Shown one piece after another: positions 44,148 through 52,994 of a DNA stretch of 64,000 bases (the first letter of the stretch is position 1; the number at the start of each line of letters is the position of its first letter). Source of the DNA: Terriglobus aquaticus (lineage in GTDB: Bacteria > Acidobacteriota > Terriglobia > Terriglobales > Acidobacteriaceae); the NCBI RefSeq assembly GCF_025685415.1, contig NZ_JAGSYB010000001.1, positions 1,984,001-2,048,000 on the forward strand, read 5' to 3'. The translations under genes were made by a program, and so were the position numbers. Below the pieces are notes generated by a model that saw only the letters and a list, made by a program, of their open reading frames with translations, was not told the origin of the DNA and did not search any database.

Positions 44148-45461
44148 ATGGCAGCGAAGAAGGCAGCAGCGAAGAAGGCAGCAGCGAAGAAGGCAGCAGC
44201 GAAGAAGGCCGCGAAGGAGTTGACGCCGGCGCAGCAGGAGCGTGAGGCGAAGCGCAAGGCCAAGGAGAAGGTTACTAAGAAGAAAGCGGCGATGAAGGCT
44301 GCACGCGAGCGGCAGAAACAGGAAGCTGCCGAAGAGGCGGAGCGGCGGCTGATCGATCCGATGAGTTACTGCCGGATGCCTGCGACGGACGCCGACGGGT
44401 TGACGATGCCGCCCTTCCCTGCCGAGGCGATGCGGCTGGGATTCCCGGTGAAGGTGATGGGTGCGCCGGGCCTGAAGAGCAACGACACGCGCGGGTGGCG
44501 GCTGAATCCGCATCTGCGGGTGTCGCTGGGGTACCTGTGCGACATCTTTGCGTACCTGCGCAAGCACGACATTCGCATGTATCGCATGTCGAGCGACCTG
44601 GCGCCGTACCACACGCATCCGGACATGCCGCAGTTCCACGGAATGGTGGAGGAGAGTCGCGACGATCTGGCACACGTGGGCCGCATGGCTCGCGCGCAGG
44701 GACTGCGGCTGAGCTTTCATCCGTCGCAGTACATTGTGCTGAACAGTGACAACGAGACGCTGACGAAGAAGTCGATTGCAGATTTGGAGTCGCAGGCGAC
44801 CATGCTGGATTACATGGAGCTAGGGCCTGAGGCGGTGATGGTCGTTCACGTGGGCGGAGCCTACGGCAACCGCGAGGTGGGCACGGCGAACTGGGTTAAG
44901 ACGTGGCCGCGGCTGAGTGAGCGTGTGCAGCGGCGGTTGGTGCTGGAGAACGATGACATTCGCTTCAGCGCAGCGGATGTGCTGAGTGTGCACGAGCGGA
45001 CGGGAGTCAAGTGCGTGTTTGACTATCAGCATCACTGGTGTTTCAACCCGGAGGGGTTGGGCATGGTGGAGACGCTGGAGCGCTTTCTGAAGACGTGGCC
45101 TGACGGTGTGCGGCCGAAGATGCACTACAGTTGCGCGCGGACGGAGATGCGCGAGATCAAGCGCAAGAGCAAAAAGACCGGGCTGATTGAGACGGTGCTG
45201 CAGCCGCCGATCTGGACCGGGCATGCGGACTTCAACAACCCGTTTGAGACGATCACGTTTCTGCGATCGATTCAGCATTTGGACACGGACATCATGCTGG
45301 AGTCGAAGGCGAAGGATTTGTCGCTGTTGCGGCTGCGGAATGACATTGCGAAGTATGCGCCGGACCTGGCGGCGCGGTACGCGATCAAGCTGGATGCACC
45401 GGTAGAGGATGCTGGCGAGATTGTGGAGGATGAGGCGGAGATGGTGGCGGAAGCGGCTTAG
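44148..45461 (+). CDS. uvsE: UV damage endonuclease with Lys/Ala tail
   Basis: A 437-residue UVDE-type endonuclease that nicks DNA 5' to UV photoproducts. The TIM-barrel core runs from about 75, with YCRMPATDADGL, RMYRMSSDLAPYHTHP, LRLSFHPSQYIVLNSDNE, VVHVGGAYGN and VFDYQHHWCFNPEG, all metal-site regions of UvdE. The first 25 residues are KKAAA repeats made of a 15-base tandem unit, then a charged helix (EREAKRKAKEKVTKKKAAMKAARERQKQ). An in-frame stop at 44139-44141 fixes the earliest start at ATG 44148, although its ribosome-binding site is poor. It is divergent from the ABC-F gene. Confidence 0.9.
   Translation: MAAKKAAAKKAAAKKAAAKKAAKELTPAQQEREAKRKAKEKVTKKKAAMKAARERQKQEAAEEAERRLIDPMSYCRMPATDADGLTMPPFPAEAMRLGFPVKVMGAPGLKSNDTRGWRLNPHLRVSLGYLCDIFAYLRKHDIRMYRMSSDLAPYHTHPDMPQFHGMVEESRDDLAHVGRMARAQGLRLSFHPSQYIVLNSDNETLTKKSIADLESQATMLDYMELGPEAVMVVHVGGAYGNREVGTANWVKTWPRLSERVQRRLVLENDDIRFSAADVLSVHERTGVKCVFDYQHHWCFNPEGLGMVETLERFLKTWPDGVRPKMHYSCARTEMREIKRKSKKTGLIETVLQPPIWTGHADFNNPFETITFLRSIQHLDTDIMLESKAKDLSLLRLRNDIAKYAPDLAARYAIKLDAPVEDAGEIVEDEAEMVAEAA
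44151..44207 (+). repeat. 15-bp tandem repeat coding the Lys/Ala tail
   Basis: GCAGCAGCGAAGAAG is repeated in tandem at 44163-44177, 44178-44192 and 44193-44207, preceded by a partial copy from 44151. It encodes AAAKK repeats at the N-terminus of the UVDE gene. Such repeats can vary in copy number by slippage. Confidence 0.85.
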
Positions 45462-45485
45462 TTTGGAGTGTGTTGGTTGCAAGCG

Positions 45486-45514
45486 AACGGGGCACTCGAT
45501 TTGAGTGCCCCGTT
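45486..45514 (+). terminator. Terminator after uvsE
   Basis: AACGGGGCACTC at 45486-45497 pairs with GAGTGCCCCGTT at 45503-45514 around a GATTT loop; TGTTGTTGG follows. It starts 24 bases after the stop. Confidence 0.85.
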
Positions 45515-45543
45515 TGTTGTTGGTTCAGTGCCGGTGCGGAGGA

Positions 45544-45576
45544 AAGCAGGTCCTTCGCTTCGCTCAGGATGACACT
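45544..45576 (+). repeat. Interspersed Acidobacteria repeat, copy 2
   Basis: 33 bases with GGTCCTTCGCTTCGCTCAGG and TCAGGATGACACT, 30/33 identical to 19119-19151. The minus strand encodes VILSEAKDL in one frame, a frequent artefact in acidobacterial protein sets. It lies between convergent uvsE and S53 genes. Confidence 0.65.
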
Positions 45577-45620
45577 GCATGGGGGTGATGGGAGGCGCGT
45601 CGGTGGCCGATGGGGCGCAC

Positions 45621-47834
45621 TTAGTGGCTGACGGTGCCCCAGTTGACTACGAGGTTGTAGGCGTTGACTGTGCCGATGCCGGTGGCGAAGTCCCAGCCGG
45701 TGGTGGTGCCGTAGGCCGGCTGGTAGCTGGTGGTGGAAGTAGAGAGGACGCCGTTGGTTCCGCTGGGACGGTAGCAGTTGTGGGTGCCGGTGCAGTTCAC
45801 GTCGATGTCGCCCTGCTTGACGTCGTAGAACGTGCAGCCGGAGGTGCCGGAGGCGCCGTTGGTGGAGTTGCAATTGCTATTGCCGGTGCTTCCGTATTCA
45901 GCCCTTGCCAGGTTGTAGTAAGTGGGGTTGGGATTGCCCCAGGCGGAGCCGGTCTTCTGGTTTACCAGCGCCTGCATGGCAGCCATGATGGGCGACGCGA
46001 ATGAGGTGCCACCGGCGCCCGACCAGGTGCTGGGAGCGCCCGAGCAGGAGGTGCCGCCGTTTGCGGTGTCGGTGTAGCAGTAGACGTAGTAGTGGCCCCA
46101 GACGCCGTTGGCGGCGAAGAGGCTTACGTCTGGGATGTCACGCACGCCGTCGGAGGGGACGCCGAGCAGACCCGTCTGGAAGCTGGGCTTTGCCGTTCCC
46201 TTGCAGGTGCCGCTGACCACGCCGGTGGTCGAAGCCTTGCCGGTGGCGCAGCCGGACGGCCCGCCCGAGCCGGAGCCCGTGGTGAGGTAGTACTGCTTGC
46301 CGGTCGTTGAGTTGCAGAAGCCCGAGGTGCCGTAGGTGGTGGAGTAACCGGACTTACTGGCGATGAGCTGCGAAGCGCAGGAGTCATTCCACGGGATCTC
46401 AGGGATGTAGCTCTTGGCCGAGGCAAAGGTGCTGGTGTTGGTGGAGTTCCAGTAGCTGGAGTTGGTGCCGGCGTAGGTGTCGCCGAAGTCGGTGCCGCCG
46501 ACGGCTACGTTGTAGGGCGTGCTGGCAAAGCCGGAGACGGCAATGCCGTGCGTCGCCTTGGTGGCGTTGGCGTCAGAGCTGGCTGCGCCCTCATCGCCGG
46601 AGGACACGAAGACGGAGATGCCTTCCGCGACGGCGTTCTTATAGGCCGAGGCGTAGGCGGCGTTGGCAGATGCGCCGTTCTCGCTCTCCGACTCGCCGTA
46701 GCTGATGGAGACGATCTTGGGCGGGTTCGACGAGTTGATGAGGTTGTTGAGCGCGATGAGGCCGCCAAAAGTGGTGCTGGTGTCCGCACAGGAGGCGAGC
46801 ACGATGGCGGCGGACGGAGCGGCGGCGGAGGCCCACTCTGCGTCGAGAATCGCTTCGCCGTCGGCGGCGTTAACGCCCGGGTTGGTGCAGTTGCCGGGAT
46901 GCTGCTGGGTGAAGGAGCCAGAGGTGTAGGAGGACAAGCCGAACGTCTTGCGGAAGGTCGTCCAGTCGGCCGTCGAGTAGACGTTGGTGTCTTCGATGAC
47001 GACGATGGTCTGGCCCTGGCCCGAGACGCCGGACGAGAAGAGCGGGTTCAGGTTGTAGATGGTGGCCAGATCGCCGGGGACGACCGCCTGGTAGGTGCTG
47101 CCGCTGGAGGTATAGGTGTAGTCGGGATGGACCGCGCCGGCGGCGGAGACGGCGGTACCTTCAGTGGTCTGCTGGCCGGTGCGTGGGTCGAAGTGCGAGG
47201 GGTGGATGGCGTGGTGAAGCTGGTGCGGACGGAAGTCGTTGAGGCTGGCGATGCCTTCGACGACTCCGGCGATCGCGCTGGGAATGGACGGATCGCTGGT
47301 ATTGGCGAGGTGGTTGGCGCCGTCGACCGAGAGGCGATGCATGGAAGTGCGGAAGGCAGACTTAACCTGGCCCGCGGTGCCCGAGAAGTCGATGGTCATG
47401 CCGGTGGCGGCGACCGAGTTGACGCTGAAGCCCTGCGACTTGAGCCACCCGGTCACGGCCGCGATGTCGGCCTCTGCCGGGCCGTATTCGCTGCCAAGCT
47501 GAGCGGCGGTGAGCCAGTGGTGGTAGTTGGACGAGGTGCTGTCGTTGAGCGTTGCGATGTAGGCGTCGAGGGCGGCTTCCTGCTGGGGCGAGCGCTTGAG
47601 CTGCAGGATCATGTGTTCCAGGGGAAGCGTCGCGTTGGCTTCACCGCGGTCGTTGGCGGGGTCTGCGGCCGCGGAGCGCACGTTGCCGGCAAGGACAGTG
47701 CGGACGTCTTCCTGAATGGGGCCGCGGATGAGGGTGCGAGCGGCGAGTGAGCCTTGTGCAGAGGCCGCGGACGAGGCGATGGCGAAGCCGGAAATTGCTG
47801 CAAGGGACAGACGTGCGTGATGCCGGAATGACAT
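45621..47834 (-). CDS. Secreted pro-kumamolisin family S53 serine peptidase
   Basis: A 737-residue exported acid peptidase. A signal peptide (MSFRHHARLSLAAISGFAIASSAASAQG) precedes the activation prodomain (about 45-190, EHMILQLKRSPQQEAALDAYIATLNDSTSSNYHHWLT) and the S53 catalytic domain. Catalytic residues are visible: E327 and D331 in DGEAILDAEW, D414 in SSGDEGA (oxyanion) and S611 in GGTSFASP. AGGAG is nine bases before the ATG at 47832-47834; a longer frame to 48410 is a read-through artefact in the next gene. It probably degrades protein outside the cell at low pH. Confidence 0.92.
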   Translation of the reverse strand: MSFRHHARLSLAAISGFAIASSAASAQGSLAARTLIRGPIQEDVRTVLAGNVRSAAADPANDRGEANATLPLEHMILQLKRSPQQEAALDAYIATLNDSTSSNYHHWLTAAQLGSEYGPAEADIAAVTGWLKSQGFSVNSVAATGMTIDFSGTAGQVKSAFRTSMHRLSVDGANHLANTSDPSIPSAIAGVVEGIASLNDFRPHQLHHAIHPSHFDPRTGQQTTEGTAVSAAGAVHPDYTYTSSGSTYQAVVPGDLATIYNLNPLFSSGVSGQGQTIVVIEDTNVYSTADWTTFRKTFGLSSYTSGSFTQQHPGNCTNPGVNAADGEAILDAEWASAAAPSAAIVLASCADTSTTFGGLIALNNLINSSNPPKIVSISYGESESENGASANAAYASAYKNAVAEGISVFVSSGDEGAASSDANATKATHGIAVSGFASTPYNVAVGGTDFGDTYAGTNSSYWNSTNTSTFASAKSYIPEIPWNDSCASQLIASKSGYSTTYGTSGFCNSTTGKQYYLTTGSGSGGPSGCATGKASTTGVVSGTCKGTAKPSFQTGLLGVPSDGVRDIPDVSLFAANGVWGHYYVYCYTDTANGGTSCSGAPSTWSGAGGTSFASPIMAAMQALVNQKTGSAWGNPNPTYYNLARAEYGSTGNSNCNSTNGASGTSGCTFYDVKQGDIDVNCTGTHNCYRPSGTNGVLSTSTTSYQPAYGTTTGWDFATGIGTVNAYNLVVNWGTVSH

Positions 47835-47994
47835 GAAGACGGTCTCCTGAAAGCTGCTGCAAACCTGTGGGCGGCGCGATTGGCATCGTGCGCACGCTGG
47901 CGAAGCGGATGGGCAGACCGGGTGAGATGGTGCAGTGTGCCGGATGATACGTCGGCTGGCGCCGCGACGTCCACAACTGCTGCACAGCGGGCTT

Positions 47995-48552
47995 TTACGC
48001 CACGCAAACGGGTTCGCGCGCAGACAGGGCACGGGCGATGCGGCCGATCTGGGCGCGATGGTGGTCGTGGTGCAGACGGAGAAAGAGGACAGTCTCCGGC
48101 AGGGTGAACCATGCGCCCTTGGGGTGGGCAAAGACGGGAGATTTGAGTTGCGGCCCACGCGCGTGCTCGAGAAAGCTGCGCCACTGCTCGCGGATGGACT
48201 GCCACTCCGCCATGGCCTGGTCGGCGTTGGCGTTCTCGTCGGGGAGGACACCGGGAACTTCCGCCGGAACCTTGACCCGCAGGGGTGCGCGCATGACGTT
48301 GCGCACGATGAGCGAACCCACACGGTCGCGCAGCTTGATGGAGGCTTCGTCGGTCTCGGCCATCTTGTGCTTGACGGCTTCCAGCACTTCGCGCTCCACG
48401 TTGGCGACATGGCTGATCAGTTCGGCCGCGGACCAGCTATTGGCGGAGGGGCGCTCGTTCAGGCGCGCCGCCGGAATCCCGCTCAGTTGATCGAGCATGG
48501 CGGACTTGCTGTTCTCCAGCGCACGGAAGCGCCGCTGCAGGATGGGAAGCAT
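47995..48552 (-). CDS. DinB-family protein
   Basis: A 185-residue four-helix protein with the DinB_2-type histidine pattern: AAELISHVANVE (about 42-53) and a C-terminal LHHDHHRAQIGRI. Function of this branch is unknown; relatives are thiol transferases or metal-dependent hydrolases. I use ATG 48552 (MLPILQRRF), since the frame extending to GTG 48609 adds a low-complexity piece. Neither has a good ribosome-binding site. It lies 160 bases upstream of the S53 gene. Confidence 0.78.
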   Translation of the reverse strand: MLPILQRRFRALENSKSAMLDQLSGIPAARLNERPSANSWSAAELISHVANVEREVLEAVKHKMAETDEASIKLRDRVGSLIVRNVMRAPLRVKVPAEVPGVLPDENANADQAMAEWQSIREQWRSFLEHARGPQLKSPVFAHPKGAWFTLPETVLFLRLHHDHHRAQIGRIARALSAREPVCVA

Positions 48553-48648
48553 GGATGGTGAAGGGATGCGCGCCGCGTCCCCCGCGCTGTATGCCTTGAA
48601 GCGACGCACCGGAACGACGCACTTCGGCAGTCGGTGGAGCCGCGTGTT

Positions 48649-49563
48649 CTAGCGCAAGATGCTGTCGATGGGCTGCAACGGCAGCGGGAGAGGAGTTCTG
48701 CCCAGAATCTGGAGCAGGCTGATCTCAACCGTGCGGGCCATCGCGGATAGCGGAAGAGCGTTGAGGCCGTTGCCGAAGGGCTCCTGAAGGTCGTCGCCCA
48801 GCGTGTCCAGCCCGAAGAAGGCATAGGCGACGAGGGAGCAGAACAGGATGGTGCCGTAGTGGAACGTCTGCGCCAGGCCGAATGGCAGCAGGAAACAGAA
48901 GGCGTAGGCGGTGCGATGGAGCAGAAGCGTGTAGGTGAACGGAGTGGGTGTGCCCTTGATGCGTTCACAGGCGACCTGGATCGCAGCCAGTTCCGTGAGA
49001 CGCTCGTCGAAACGGCAGTACAGCATCTCGCCGAAGTTGCCGCGGCGCATCATGGAGGCGTAAACGGCCGCAAGCTGTTGCAACATGCTGTCGGGCAGAT
49101 TGCGCAGAGTGACGGCTGACGCGGGCGGCGGTAGAGCGTACGCGGCTGCCTCTGCAGGCGTGGGCTGATCGCGCAGGTGCGCCATGAGGCTATAGGTGTA
49201 AGCGATTTGATGCAAGATGGCGTTCTCGGCTAGCGCCTGGTCTGAGTCAGGAGCGGTCTGCCGGGTGAGGCGAGCCAGGGAACGCTGGACGCCGATGAGT
49301 GCGCCGAGTTGGCGCCGCGCCTCCCACCAGCGCTCGTAGCAGGCGCTGTTGCGGAAGCCAAGAAAGATGGAAAGCGCGATGCCGAGCAGAGTGAACGGAG
49401 CCACGCTGAAGCTGCGGAAGGTGGCAGGCCAGCGCTGGCTGGCTGCCACGACCCACGCGGAGAACGCCGCGACACTGAGCACCTGCCAGACGATCTGGCG
49501 CAGAATGGACAGCCGGTATATGACGAAGAGCTGCCACACACTGGGGCGGTCGCGGACGATCAT
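48649..49563 (-). CDS. Bestrophin-like membrane protein (UPF0187)
   Basis: A 304-residue membrane protein of the bacterial bestrophin family, which forms pentameric anion or cation channels. Motifs VRDRPSVWQLFVIYRLSILRQI near the start, IFLGFRNSACYERWWEARRQLGALIG, GxPxPFxYxxxLHR (KGTPTPFTYTLLLHRT) and DTLGDDLQEPFG are characteristic. About four to six hydrophobic segments are visible. A transport of chloride or a small ion is inferred. It is located between the DinB and trpD genes on the same strand. Confidence 0.92.
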   Translation of the reverse strand: MIVRDRPSVWQLFVIYRLSILRQIVWQVLSVAAFSAWVVAASQRWPATFRSFSVAPFTLLGIALSIFLGFRNSACYERWWEARRQLGALIGVQRSLARLTRQTAPDSDQALAENAILHQIAYTYSLMAHLRDQPTPAEAAAYALPPPASAVTLRNLPDSMLQQLAAVYASMMRRGNFGEMLYCRFDERLTELAAIQVACERIKGTPTPFTYTLLLHRTAYAFCFLLPFGLAQTFHYGTILFCSLVAYAFFGLDTLGDDLQEPFGNGLNALPLSAMARTVEISLLQILGRTPLPLPLQPIDSILR

Positions 49564-49598
49564 GCGGGCAAGTATTCCATAGCGATTCGCGGGATTCG

Positions 49599-50636
49599 CT
49601 AACCGCGGAGCGCGTTGATAAGGCGGGTGACGGCGCCGGAGTCGATGGCGTGGGCCGCGAGCTCTCTGCCGTGAACGAGCGAGTCCGCGATGCCTGCAAT
49701 TTGCAGGACGGCGGCTGCGTTGAGAAGGACGATGTCCCGGCGAGGTGAGCTTGCGGAGCCGGGGCTTCCGGCGGCGAAGATTTCGAGCAGGATGGCGGCG
49801 TTTTCGCGGGCGTCACCGCCCTGGAGAAAGTCAGTGGAGGGCGTGAGGCCGGCGTCCTCGGGGCGCAGCGTCTGCACGTGGACCTCGGGGCCGTGCACGG
49901 TGGCGACGGTGCTAGGGCCGGAGAGTGCGAGTTCGTCGAGACCACCGGTTGCGCCTTCGCCGTGGACCACCATGGCGCTGTGCATGTGGGCGGAGGTGGC
50001 GAGGGCCTCGGCGACGAGCGGGACGGCCTGTGCCGAGTAGACGCCGAGCACCTGGCGGCGAGCGCCCGCAGGGTTGGTCATGGGGCCGAGCAGGTTGAAG
50101 ACGGTGCGGAACGGAAGGGCGCGGCGCACCGGCGCGACGATGCGCATGGCGGGGTGCATGCGGGTGGCGAGGAGGAACGCGAAACCGTGACGGCGGATAG
50201 CTTCGGCGGCGGATTCGGGCGTGTGCTCGATGGGGATGCCGAGAGCTTCGAGCACGTCGGCCGAGCCGCAGCGCGAGGTGATGCTGCGGTTGCCGTGCTT
50301 GGCGACGCGGGCGCCGGCGGCCGCCGCGACGAGCGCCGTGGCGGTGGAGATATTGAAGGTGCCGCTTGCGTCGCCGCCGGTGCCGCAAGTGTCGACGAGG
50401 GTGTCGCGCTCGGCGTCGGTGAGCGGGAGGGTGATGGAGGCCTCGCGCATGGCCTGGGCGAAGCCGGCGAGTTCGGCGGCGGTTTCGCCACGCTCGTGCA
50501 AGGCGGTGAGGAGGTCCGTCATCTCCTGCGGGGAGAACTCACCGGCGAGCAGGGATTGCATGAGGTCGCGGGCGTCGTCGAGCGACAGAGCTTCGCTTTC
50601 GGCCGTAACGCTGAGCAGCAGTTGATCCGCGGTCAT
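49599..50636 (-). CDS. trpD: Anthranilate phosphoribosyltransferase
   Basis: A 345-residue enzyme of tryptophan biosynthesis joining anthranilate and PRPP. The PRPP/Mg site CGTGGDASGTFNISTATA is intact, as are HGNRSITSRCGSADVLEALG and VFNLLGPMTNPA. It is monofunctional, without a glutamine amidotransferase domain, and no other trp gene lies nearby. The start at ATG 50636 (MTADQLLL) is chosen by family length; ATG 50654 six codons earlier is possible. It is divergent from sucC. Confidence 0.96.
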   Translation of the reverse strand: MTADQLLLSVTAESEALSLDDARDLMQSLLAGEFSPQEMTDLLTALHERGETAAELAGFAQAMREASITLPLTDAERDTLVDTCGTGGDASGTFNISTATALVAAAAGARVAKHGNRSITSRCGSADVLEALGIPIEHTPESAAEAIRRHGFAFLLATRMHPAMRIVAPVRRALPFRTVFNLLGPMTNPAGARRQVLGVYSAQAVPLVAEALATSAHMHSAMVVHGEGATGGLDELALSGPSTVATVHGPEVHVQTLRPEDAGLTPSTDFLQGGDARENAAILLEIFAAGSPGSASSPRRDIVLLNAAAVLQIAGIADSLVHGRELAAHAIDSGAVTRLINALRG

Positions 50637-50773
50637 TCTGATGTATTGTCCCATTGTGCGCGGTGGCGTTGCGATAACCGCACTGATGTGCGGAGTTCGT
50701 TTGCCGGTCGTACTTTTGGGTGCGGTACCCTTGAGCCGTCTCCGCGTTGAACGCGGGCGGGAGCTGTACGGCA

Positions 50774-51952
50774 ATGAAGATTCACGAGTACCAGGCGAAA
50801 GAGATCCTGCGGAAGTACGGCGTTCCCGTGCCCGATGGCGAGATGGTGACGACGCTGGAGCAGGCCGACACCGAAAGCAAGAAGCTGTTCAGCGGCGGCA
50901 ATCCGGTGGTCGTGGTCAAGGCGCAGATCCACGCCGGTGGACGCGGCAAGGGCGGCGGCGTGAAGGTGACCAAGGACCTGGAAGGCGCGAATGCGGCGGC
51001 CAAGGCGATCCTGGGCATGCAGCTGGTGACGCACCAGACCGGGCCCGCGGGACAGAAGGTGCAGCGTCTGTTGATCGAGCAGGGATCGGCGATCGAGCGC
51101 GAGCTTTACCTGGGCATTGTGCTGGACCGCGCGACGAGCAAGCTGACGATGATGGCGTCGCAGGCCGGCGGCATGGAGATTGAAGAGGTCGCGGCGAAGA
51201 CGCCGGAGGCCATCTATAAGGAAGCGATCGAGCCGGCGCTGGGACTGCAGCCGTGGCAGGCGCGCAACCTGGCGTTCAAGCTGGGGCTGAGCGGGCCGCA
51301 GATCAACCAGGCGGTCGGCTTCATGCTGGGGTTGTACAAGGCGTTCGTCGAGACGGATTGCTCGCTGATGGAGATCAATCCGCTGGTCACGACGAAGGAC
51401 GGCAAGCTGCTGGCGCTGGATTGCAAGATCAACTTCGACGACAACGCCCTGTATCGGCACAAGGACCTGAAAGAGCTGCGCGACATCGCGGAGGAAGATC
51501 CGCTTGAAGTGGAAGCGAGCAAGGATTCGCTGAACTACATCAAGCTGGACGGCAACATTGCCTGCATGGTGAACGGTGCGGGCCTGGCGATGGCGACGAT
51601 GGACATCATCCAGTACGCGGGCGGATCGCCGGCGAACTTTCTGGATGTGGGCGGCGGCGCGAACCAGCAGCAGATTGAGGCAGCGTTCGCGATTCTGCTG
51701 GCAGACAAGAACGTGAAGTGCATCTTCATCAACATCTTTGGCGGCATTCTGCGCGTGGATGTGCTGGCGACTGCGGTGGTTGCGGCAGCAAAGAACCTGA
51801 ACGTCACGCTGCCTCTTGTTCTGCGGCTTGAGGGGACCAACGTGGAAGAGGGTCGCAAGATTCTGCAAGAGTCAGGGATCAAGTACGCGGTTGGCGAAAC
51901 CATGGCGGAAGCAGCAAAGCTGGCGGTCGAAGCCGCGAACGGGAGCAAGTAA
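50774..51952 (+). CDS. sucC: Succinate--CoA ligase beta subunit
   Basis: A 392-residue ATP-grasp subunit of succinyl-CoA synthetase in the TCA cycle, producing ATP or [48 protein letters not shown] and [12 protein letters not shown] are diagnostic. GGGAG lies 10 bases before the ATG. The stop overlaps sucD's start by one base (TAATG). Confidence 0.98.
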   Translation: MKIHEYQAKEILRKYGVPVPDGEMVTTLEQADTESKKLFSGGNPVVVVKAQIHAGGRGKGGGVKVTKDLEGANAAAKAILGMQLVTHQTGPAGQKVQRLLIEQGSAIERELYLGIVLDRATSKLTMMASQAGGMEIEEVAAKTPEAIYKEAIEPALGLQPWQARNLAFKLGLSGPQINQAVGFMLGLYKAFVETDCSLMEINPLVTTKDGKLLALDCKINFDDNALYRHKDLKELRDIAEEDPLEVEASKDSLNYIKLDGNIACMVNGAGLAMATMDIIQYAGGSPANFLDVGGGANQQQIEAAFAILLADKNVKCIFINIFGGILRVDVLATAVVAAAKNLNVTLPLVLRLEGTNVEEGRKILQESGIKYAVGETMAEAAKLAVEAANGSK

Positions 51953-52827
51953 TGGCGGTTTTGGTTGATAAGAACACGCGGCTGATTGTGCAGGGCATTA
52001 CCGGGCGGGAGGGGTTGTTCCACGCCAAGGGATGTGCGGAGTACGGCACGAATGTTGTGGGCGGTGTGACGCCGGGTAAGGGTGGCACGACGGTTGAGGG
52101 CTTCCCTGTGTTCAACACCGTTCAGGAAGCGGTGAAGGAGACGGGCGCGAATGTGTCGGTCATCTTTGTGCCGCCACCGTTCGCTGCCGACGGCATCCTG
52201 GAGGCCGTTGCGGCGGAGCTGCCGCTCGTGATCTGCATCACGGAAGGCATTCCGACGCTGGACATGGTGAAGGCGTGGGACGTGGTGAAGGCGTCGAAGT
52301 CGCGGCTGGTTGGGCCGAACTGCCCGGGCGTGATCTCGCCGGGCAAGGCCAAGGTCGGCATTATGCCGGGCCGCATCCACAAGGAAGGCAACGTGGGGAT
52401 TGTATCGCGGTCGGGCACGCTGACCTACGAGGCCGTCTATCAGTTGACGACGCGCGGCATCGGGCAGTCGACCGCGATCGGCATCGGTGGCGACCCGATC
52501 ATTGGGACCAACCACGTGGCGGCGCTGAAGCTGCTGAACGAAGACCCCGAGACCGAGGCGATCATCATGATCGGCGAGATCGGCGGGACGGCGGAAGAGG
52601 CCGCTGCGGCGTACATCAAGGAGAACGTGAAGAAGCCGGTGGTCGGCTTTATCGCGGGGCAGACCGCGCCTCCTGGACGCCGCATGGGTCACGCGGGCGC
52701 GATCATCAGCGGTGGCGAGGGCACGGCCGAGAGCAAGATGGCGGCGATGGCCGAGGCAGGCATCCACGTGGTGAAGTCGCCGGCAGAGATCGGCGAGACC
52801 ATGGCTCGAGTTCTGGGCAAGGGGTAG
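51952..52827 (+). CDS. sucD: Succinate--CoA ligase alpha subunit
   Basis: A 291-residue subunit carrying the phosphohistidine, H247 in [20 protein letters not shown], and the CoA-binding Rossmann domain ([13 protein letters not shown]). Together with SucC it forms the heterotetramer or dimer that makes a nucleoside triphosphate from succinyl-CoA. Start overlaps the end of sucC; no separate ribosome-binding site is needed for coupled translation. Confidence 0.98.
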   Translation: MAVLVDKNTRLIVQGITGREGLFHAKGCAEYGTNVVGGVTPGKGGTTVEGFPVFNTVQEAVKETGANVSVIFVPPPFAADGILEAVAAELPLVICITEGIPTLDMVKAWDVVKASKSRLVGPNCPGVISPGKAKVGIMPGRIHKEGNVGIVSRSGTLTYEAVYQLTTRGIGQSTAIGIGGDPIIGTNHVAALKLLNEDPETEAIIMIGEIGGTAEEAAAAYIKENVKKPVVGFIAGQTAPPGRRMGHAGAIISGGEGTAESKMAAMAEAGIHVVKSPAEIGETMARVLGKG

Positions 52828-52994
52828 CCTCGGTCTTCCTCGAACTGCGTCGCCCACGAGCGACAATATGCGGCGTTCCTGCACGGTAGCAGGCCTTTGC
52901 TGCTGGAACGAATGTCGGATTTCTGTTTTCTGCCTGCAGTCAAACTGCTGCAGCTTCCGTGCATCCCACCATTTGCGGACGTTATTCCGCAAGC

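Noticed and set aside
44151-44207. CRISPR-like or other array at the 15-bp repeats
   Set aside because: Units are directly joined without spacers and encode a Lys/Ala tail.
45385-45873. Minus-strand frame reading ...VILSEAKDL...
   Set aside because: It overlaps uvsE and the S53 gene; the peptide is a known translation artefact of the interspersed repeat.
47835-48410. Extension of the S53 peptidase frame to 48410
   Set aside because: The added part runs across the DinB gene in another frame; signal peptide and AGGAG support the start at 47834.
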